A DNA stretch of 13,829 nt. It comes from Polaromonas sp. (GTDB taxonomy: Bacteria; Pseudomonadota; Gammaproteobacteria; Burkholderiales; Burkholderiaceae_C). Where the stretch lies: assembly GCA_025362825.1 (NCBI GenBank), contig JANYFF010000396.1, positions 1-13,829 on the forward strand, read 5' to 3'. The first letter of the stretch is position 1. Every line of letters starts with the position of its first letter. Below, piece by piece: positions 6,328 to 11,700 of this stretch. The notes below the pieces were generated by a model. The model worked only from the letters and a program-made list of their open reading frames with translations. It made no database searches and had not been told where the DNA came from. The position numbers were made by a program, and so were the translations under genes.

Positions 6328-7206
6328 TCATGACAAATTGATAGCCCTAATTTTTTCCAGTTTTTTTTCTAAGCGCAACCCTCTGTTAAGTAGCACATTC
6401 CGGTTGGCAAACCACTTTAGCAATTCCGTGTTTACCGGGTGTGCATAATTAGTAAAAAATAATTGTCTCTGTTCGAAGGAAAATTCAACATCAAATAAGA
6501 AACCAAGATCGAACTCAACCGGGTAGGCGCCTATTCGATCCCAGTCTATAATTTTAAAATTCTGTTGGTTGACGAGGATGTTTCGTCTCCACAAGTCGCC
6601 GTGGGCCATAAAACATGGCGCGTCCTGCAACTGAGCCGGAACGTCTTGCGCTTGAGCAAGCGCCACATTCAGCGTCGCAGAATTATGTGCTGACAAGTCC
6701 AATTCTGAGCGATCCACCGTCGGTGCCCGCTGTGCCGCGTAAAAAGCATTTGCATCCGCGAAATGCCCTTGTACCCCCCAGTCCAGTGGACCAAATCCGC
6801 ACGCGGGAATGCAATGCAGGGCCGACAAACTTTTTGCTAAGTCTGCAATCACAATATCCCTCACTTGCGAGCCTAACGGTGCGCCCTCCACAAAGCTTTC
6901 AAGAATACATTTTCCATCCTGATATAGTTTCTCCGGCATAAAGCCCAAGGCACCAAAATGTCTATAGGCCAGCATGCTTCGCTTGAGTTGGTGCGCACCA
7001 TACTTGGGCACCCTGAAAACCATGCGTTTACCATCTTTCTCAAAGCGGATTACAACATGGCCGCTACCGGTCGACAACTGGGGATCCGTAATGCTGTGCC
7101 AGCCAAAGTGCTCCTTGAGTACATAGACCATGTACTCGTGAATTTCGTCGACCATTAGTGCAAACTTGGCACCCTCACTGGCTGATTTCTCGGGAAAATA
7201 AAGCAC
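6328..7206 (-). CDS. Aminoglycoside phosphotransferase-fold kinase (APH/choline-kinase family)
   Basis: The C-terminal half has the diagnostic catalytic loop MAHGDLWRRNILV (His202, Asp204, Asn209) and the metal-binding segment KIIDWDRIG (Asp221, Asp223), followed by PVEFDLGFL. The N-lobe has a plausible ATP lysine (Lys68 in VFRVPKYG) and the hinge-like sequence ILESFVEGAPLG. The fold covers kinases of small molecules (aminoglycosides, choline, fructosamine, homoserine) and some that prime sugars or lipids. Nothing points specifically to antibiotic resistance. The frame begins at GTG 7206, only 5 bp after the stop of the lipoprotein gene, which suggests coupling; ATG 7155 (Met18) is a possible alternative. 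The 292-aa length is normal. The gene is clearly more AT-rich than its upstream neighbours, with poly-A and poly-T runs. Confidence 0.88.
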   Translation of the reverse strand: MLYFPEKSASEGAKFALMVDEIHEYMVYVLKEHFGWHSITDPQLSTGSGHVVIRFEKDGKRMVFRVPKYGAHQLKRSMLAYRHFGALGFMPEKLYQDGKCILESFVEGAPLGSQVRDIVIADLAKSLSALHCIPACGFGPLDWGVQGHFADANAFYAAQRAPTVDRSELDLSAHNSATLNVALAQAQDVPAQLQDAPCFMAHGDLWRRNILVNQQNFKIIDWDRIGAYPVEFDLGFLFDVEFSFEQRQLFFTNYAHPVNTELLKWFANRNVLLNRGLRLEKKLEKIRAINLS

Positions 7207-7211
7207 AGTGT

Positions 7212-8693
7212 TTACTGCCCGGCGCGCACCAGGCGTAAATGCATGGGAGTGCTAATGGCTGTCTGACCCAAGCTGCCATCCTGGAAGTTAACCGACCACA
7301 AGCGCGCGGCTGGCGCGTCCGCATCCAGTGTTGCGCTGGCAAAGCTCAGAGGGCCGTTCAGGGGAATGATCGAAGCTGGCGCCGCCAGATTACCCGTGCA
7401 GCTGCGTGCCAGCAACGACGCCAACTCATTGCGCGTCGGAATGCGCCAGTCCGTGTAACCCAGGCCGGTGGTCGATCCCAAAGCATTGGCCGCATTCATT
7501 TGTGCCACCATCTGCGCCGCCGTTGTAAACGCTGCCGCGCTACCCGTGGCGCAGGCATTACCCGAGTTGCCCTCGGGGCACGACTTCCACATCAGACCCT
7601 TGATCGTGTCTTCTATAGTGCCATCCGCAAAACTCTTAAACCGCTTGTCCGAGTTATCGCATACCGCACTGGTAGCCGCGCCGCGCACCAGGCGGACCTG
7701 ATTGCTATCGGTCTTGGCGGCAAACGAGGTCGCTCCAGCATTGCTGGCATCCAGATACCAGGCATTGCTAGACGCTGTGGCCACTGACTCGCTGCTCCAG
7801 TAACGCCCCGCCATCGCATCGACAGCGCCGGTGCGATCCGCATTGGGCGCAGTGCCCGTCGTGCTGGCCGCATTCATCAGCGACAGCAACTCATTGGCCG
7901 TTGGCAAGCGCCAGTCGCTAAAGCCGCACGGCGCTTGGGTATTAACTGCCGCCACTATGGCGCCCAGCCCGGCGTAGTTCACGCTCGCCGTCGGCAACGG
8001 ACTCTGCCAAGTCAGGCCACTTACAAAATCTTGCGTACACGCCAAGTTGTGGAGCCGGTTACTAAACGAAAAGCCCAATGCGCCATCATCATTGCTATTG
8101 GTCGCCGCGTTCGTGTCCCGCCCAAAGGCCGTGATACCGCCAAGCAACGCCGTCGCGCCCGTGCCGCCCACGCCGCCCGCATCATCATTCAAAATCGTGC
8201 CAATCGCGCTACCCCCAGCCGTGCCCGTCGCGGCCCACACCATCTTGAACGTCTCATTGGGCTCAAACACGTTGTTGCCGCAAATCGTCACACTCAAGAT
8301 GCCGGTGTTAAAGCCTACCGGTATGCTGATCTTGGCAGCCGTGATGTTGATAAAGTTAGTACCTGGTGTACTGCAGGAAGTCCCCCCTATAGCCGAGCCG
8401 GTGCTGGCAAAGCCGACCTTGGCCGTGCTCTCGGTGTGGTAGTCAACCACCAGGCTGCGCAGCACTGGCTTGTCCAGGGTCACCAAAAAGTCCATCTGCG
8501 TGGTGCTGCCGGCTGCGCCCTCAAACACCTGCGCAGCCGTCACAGAGCTGACCAACGCCTCTGGCACCACTACTGTTGAGCCGCCGCCCCCTCCTCCGCC
8601 GCCGCACGCACCCAGCAAGACCGCGCAACACAGGCCCAAACCCAAGCCCAGGCGGCCAAGACCTTGGTCGGATTTCAAGATAGATGATTTCAT
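7212..8693 (-). CDS. Lipoprotein with Gly8 tract, Calx-beta domain and two DUF1566 (Lcl-C) domains
   Basis: The predicted 493-aa protein has a signal ending in the lipobox LLGAC (Cys30), followed at once by eight glycines (31-38), a typical flexible tether for exported lipoproteins. Residues about 50-172 form a Calx-beta domain, with FEGAAGS, DFLVTLDKPV, the calcium-binding-like NNVFEPNETF and the closing GTILNDD. Two DUF1566/Lcl C-terminal domains follow, at about 223-338 (GLTWQSP, FSDWRLPTANEL, YWSSE, QVRLVRG) and 358-490 (GLMWKSCP, YTDWRIPTRNEL, LWSVNF, HLRLVRAG). This fold family includes the Legionella Lcl adhesin, so a surface adhesion role is likely. ATG 8693 has GAAGAGAG just upstream; ATG 8720 (with ACAGG) and ATG 8741 are alternatives. 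It lies about 97 bp after the giant exoprotein and 5 bp before the kinase. Confidence 0.87.
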   Translation of the reverse strand: MKSSILKSDQGLGRLGLGLGLCCAVLLGACGGGGGGGGSTVVVPEALVSSVTAAQVFEGAAGSTTQMDFLVTLDKPVLRSLVVDYHTESTAKVGFASTGSAIGGTSCSTPGTNFINITAAKISIPVGFNTGILSVTICGNNVFEPNETFKMVWAATGTAGGSAIGTILNDDAGGVGGTGATALLGGITAFGRDTNAATNSNDDGALGFSFSNRLHNLACTQDFVSGLTWQSPLPTASVNYAGLGAIVAAVNTQAPCGFSDWRLPTANELLSLMNAASTTGTAPNADRTGAVDAMAGRYWSSESVATASSNAWYLDASNAGATSFAAKTDSNQVRLVRGAATSAVCDNSDKRFKSFADGTIEDTIKGLMWKSCPEGNSGNACATGSAAAFTTAAQMVAQMNAANALGSTTGLGYTDWRIPTRNELASLLARSCTGNLAAPASIIPLNGPLSFASATLDADAPAARLWSVNFQDGSLGQTAISTPMHLRLVRAGQ

Positions 8694-8789
8694 GCTGCTC
8701 TCTTCACTTTTAGTATTCATGTTTGACCTGTTTATCCGCATTATTCTGATCGTTTTCTTATGGCTTAGCGGTCTTGGTCTATCTACGCC

Positions 8790-11700
8790 TTACAGCGACA
8801 GCGTATCCACCGAGTAGTCATAGTTGCCTAGGCTAAACGTGGACAGCCCGCTGATCAGGGGTTGCTCACCCGGCGTGCCCAGCATATAAGAGTGCTGCAG
8901 CTTGTCGGCTATGCCGTAGCTGGCATCCGACAGCAGCACATCGCTGCTGCTGGTACTGCTGCCCACCAAGTAGCCGCCTTCGCCCAGTTTGCCTGTCGCT
9001 GGCGCACCCAGATAGCTGATCACATTCATGTTGCCACTTTGATCGACAGGCGTGATGTAGCCCAGCAATTGGGTCTGCGGCAGCAAAGACGCGGACCTGG
9101 GCGACTTGAGCAGACTACTGGTGCTCGGCAAGCCAGCTGCAACAAGCGACGCATCGTCCTTGAGCAGGAGTGTGGAGGGATCTTCCGTCACCCGCGTCAC
9201 GGTGTTGTTAAGCACCACCAGTTGCTCGTACAGCTTGCCGCCGCTGACCACATCAAAGTGTGAATAGCCACTTAAATCGGCATGGCGCAGCACCGTGCCT
9301 TGCGGCGCTGATACCCGCACCACGTCGGCCTGCACCTCAATCACATCGCCGGCCGCTGCGCTATCCGCACCGTAGCCGTAGAAGTTCACTGCCTTGGCAA
9401 ACACATTGACTGCGCTGTCGTTGTTGGCATCGCTAATCGACCCCGTACCCGACTGTAGGTCCACGATGCCGCTACCAGTTGCAGCGCCCGCCATACGGGT
9501 ATCTATGATGCCCAGCGCCACGCTGTGACCATCGCTGACCTTGACCGAAACATCACCGCCATTGCTACTCAGGCTGGTGCCCGCTGCCATCGCGATATTG
9601 CCGTTGCTGCTGGACAGCGTGATGCTGGCCGCCACAGCCGTCGTCATGCTGGAGTTCAGCACCAGGGAGTCGCTCACGCTAAGCGTGATGGCGCCCGGCA
9701 TACGCACCGTGCCACCGGTCACCGCAGTCAAGCTGGCCGCACGCAGTTCAATCGCCGTGCTCGCGCCCACCGACGTCAGGTCCGCATTGGCCGCCAGCGT
9801 GATCGAGCCGGTATTGGTCTGGCCCAGTACCAGCCGGCTAAAGCCGCTGCCTATGGCCTGGATTTCACGGCTGGTGAAGTTCAGCGCGCCAGCCACTGCC
9901 GGCGCACTCAAATCCGCACCTACCGTTATCGCATTGCCGCTATTGGCCGAAGTCACCGTCAGAACGCCGCCGTTAGACGACAGCGAGTCTGCTCCACCCA
10001 GCAAGACCAGCGACTTGGCGTCTATGGTGATATTGCCGTCTACCGCCGTTAACACGCCGGCGCCAAACACAACGCTGCTAGCACCACGTATGGTCAAGGT
10101 GCCGCCATTGCTGATGCTCAAGCTCTTGGCAAAGTTCACCGCGCCTGCCGCATCAATCACCACATTGCCCGTCACCGTCAGCGTATCTGCAAACGTCACA
10201 TTGCCGGCTGCGCGCACGGCCAGGCCGTCTATGCCGGTGATGCTGCCGCTGACCAGCACATCGCTCTCGGACACCAGGCTTAGCAGCTCGCCGCTAGCTA
10301 AGCTGCCGGTGATATTGCCGCTAATGACCAAGCTGCCCGTCACGCCGTCCGCGCCGTTGTTGCCGGCCGTGATCGTGCTCTGGCCGCTGGCAATATTGAG
10401 CACTCCGACCAGCGTCACATTGCCAGCCATGCTGATATCGGCCCCCGACAACGTGCTGACCGAATTGGCCACGCTACCCGTGAGCTGCAGGCTCTGGCCC
10501 TGCAGTTGGCCCGACACGGCCAGCGTGCTATTGGTACCCGTCAGGTTCAGCACCAGCGGATCCTTGAAGATGGCGGGGCTGGCCACGCCTGCGCTGTTCT
10601 GGCCCAACACTGTGATGGACTGGTTGGCCTGGCCATTGCCAAAGCTGATTTGCGCAAAGCCCGGCTGTATGAGCGCCAACTCGTTCAGACTCAGTTGCAG
10701 TGCCGCAGGGTTGTCTATGCCGCCTATCACTATAGGCGCCGGGATCAAGGCGGTAAACGGCGCAAAGCTCAGTTTGGCGCCCACGCTGGTCAGCGTCGCA
10801 CGGATATCGACCTGATCGGCCAGCACCACTATCGCCTGGCCCCTGCCGTTAATGTCGGTGCTAAACACCGCCGCACCGCTGGTCGTCGAGACATTACCTT
10901 GGGTCTGCACCACGCCCGGCGTGATCGTGCCAGCAGCCGTGATGCTCACGTCCCCGGTCGCACTTTGGACCTTAGCACCAGTACCGACCCCCACGTTAGA
11001 GCCCGCACCCTGGGCATTGATGCTGATGCTGCCGCTGCCATTAGCCGAGACCGACACGCCATCTGCCGTCAGGCCATCGTTGAGCGTGATCGTGCCCTTA
11101 GCGATCAGCACAATATTGCCATTGCCGCCAGTAGTGGTGAGGTCTGACTGGGTCTGGGCTGGCACCGGATTAAGGCTGCTGGCGCCCTGCAGGTTGACCC
11201 GCTGCACGGCAACGCTCACCGTGTCTATCACCACTGCATTGGCCTCAGTCAGGTAAATGCCACCGCCCGCCGCCTTGGCGCTTAGCGTGCCCACCGCCGT
11301 CTCCAGCGGATTGGCGGCACTGGCAATACCGAAGGAGGCATTGAGAATCAGCCCATTTGCGCTAATGTCTGGCGTTAGCGTTGCATTGCCATCGACAATG
11401 CTGCCGACCTGCGCCGTGATAGCCACATCGCCGCTACCAGCATTGAGGGTTTGCAACGTCACATTACCGGCTGCTGCATTGAGCAGTATGTTGGCATTGC
11501 TGGCGGCTGTTACAGCGTTGGCGCCCATAGTGATGGCACTACCGGCTATCAGCTCAACTGTCTTGCCCAGACCGGTTGCATTGATATTGGCGTTTTGCAC
11601 TATGGCCTGCGCAGCATTCAGACTGGTATTGCCTTGTGTATTCGTCACCGTCGCGCCCAGCGTCAGGTCGCTACCTGCGCCGCCGGCCTGCACCAGCATA

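Noticed and set aside
6328..7206. Kinase as an aminoglycoside-resistance gene
   Set aside because: Only the general APH fold motifs are present; there are no mobile-element or resistance-cassette features, and the operon context points elsewhere.
7212..8693. The DUF1566 lipoprotein as target of a diversity-generating retroelement
   Set aside because: DUF1566 and related lectin folds can be variable targets, but no reverse transcriptase, Avd gene or near-identical template repeat of the C-terminal coding region is visible in the window.
8742..8789. Terminator or promoter between the exoprotein and the lipoprotein gene
   Set aside because: The gap holds no stable hairpin and no convincing -35/-10 pair, so I treat the genes as probably co-transcribed.
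9541..10815. Long plus-strand open frame (424 codons) and similar ones at 11257-11796, 11806-12129 and 12136-12783, antisense to the exoprotein
   Set aside because: They are shadows of the GC-rich, low-complexity codons of the exoprotein: composition is Pro/Leu/Ala/Ser-rich, no domain or ribosome binding site is seen, and the minus-strand frame explains the region fully.
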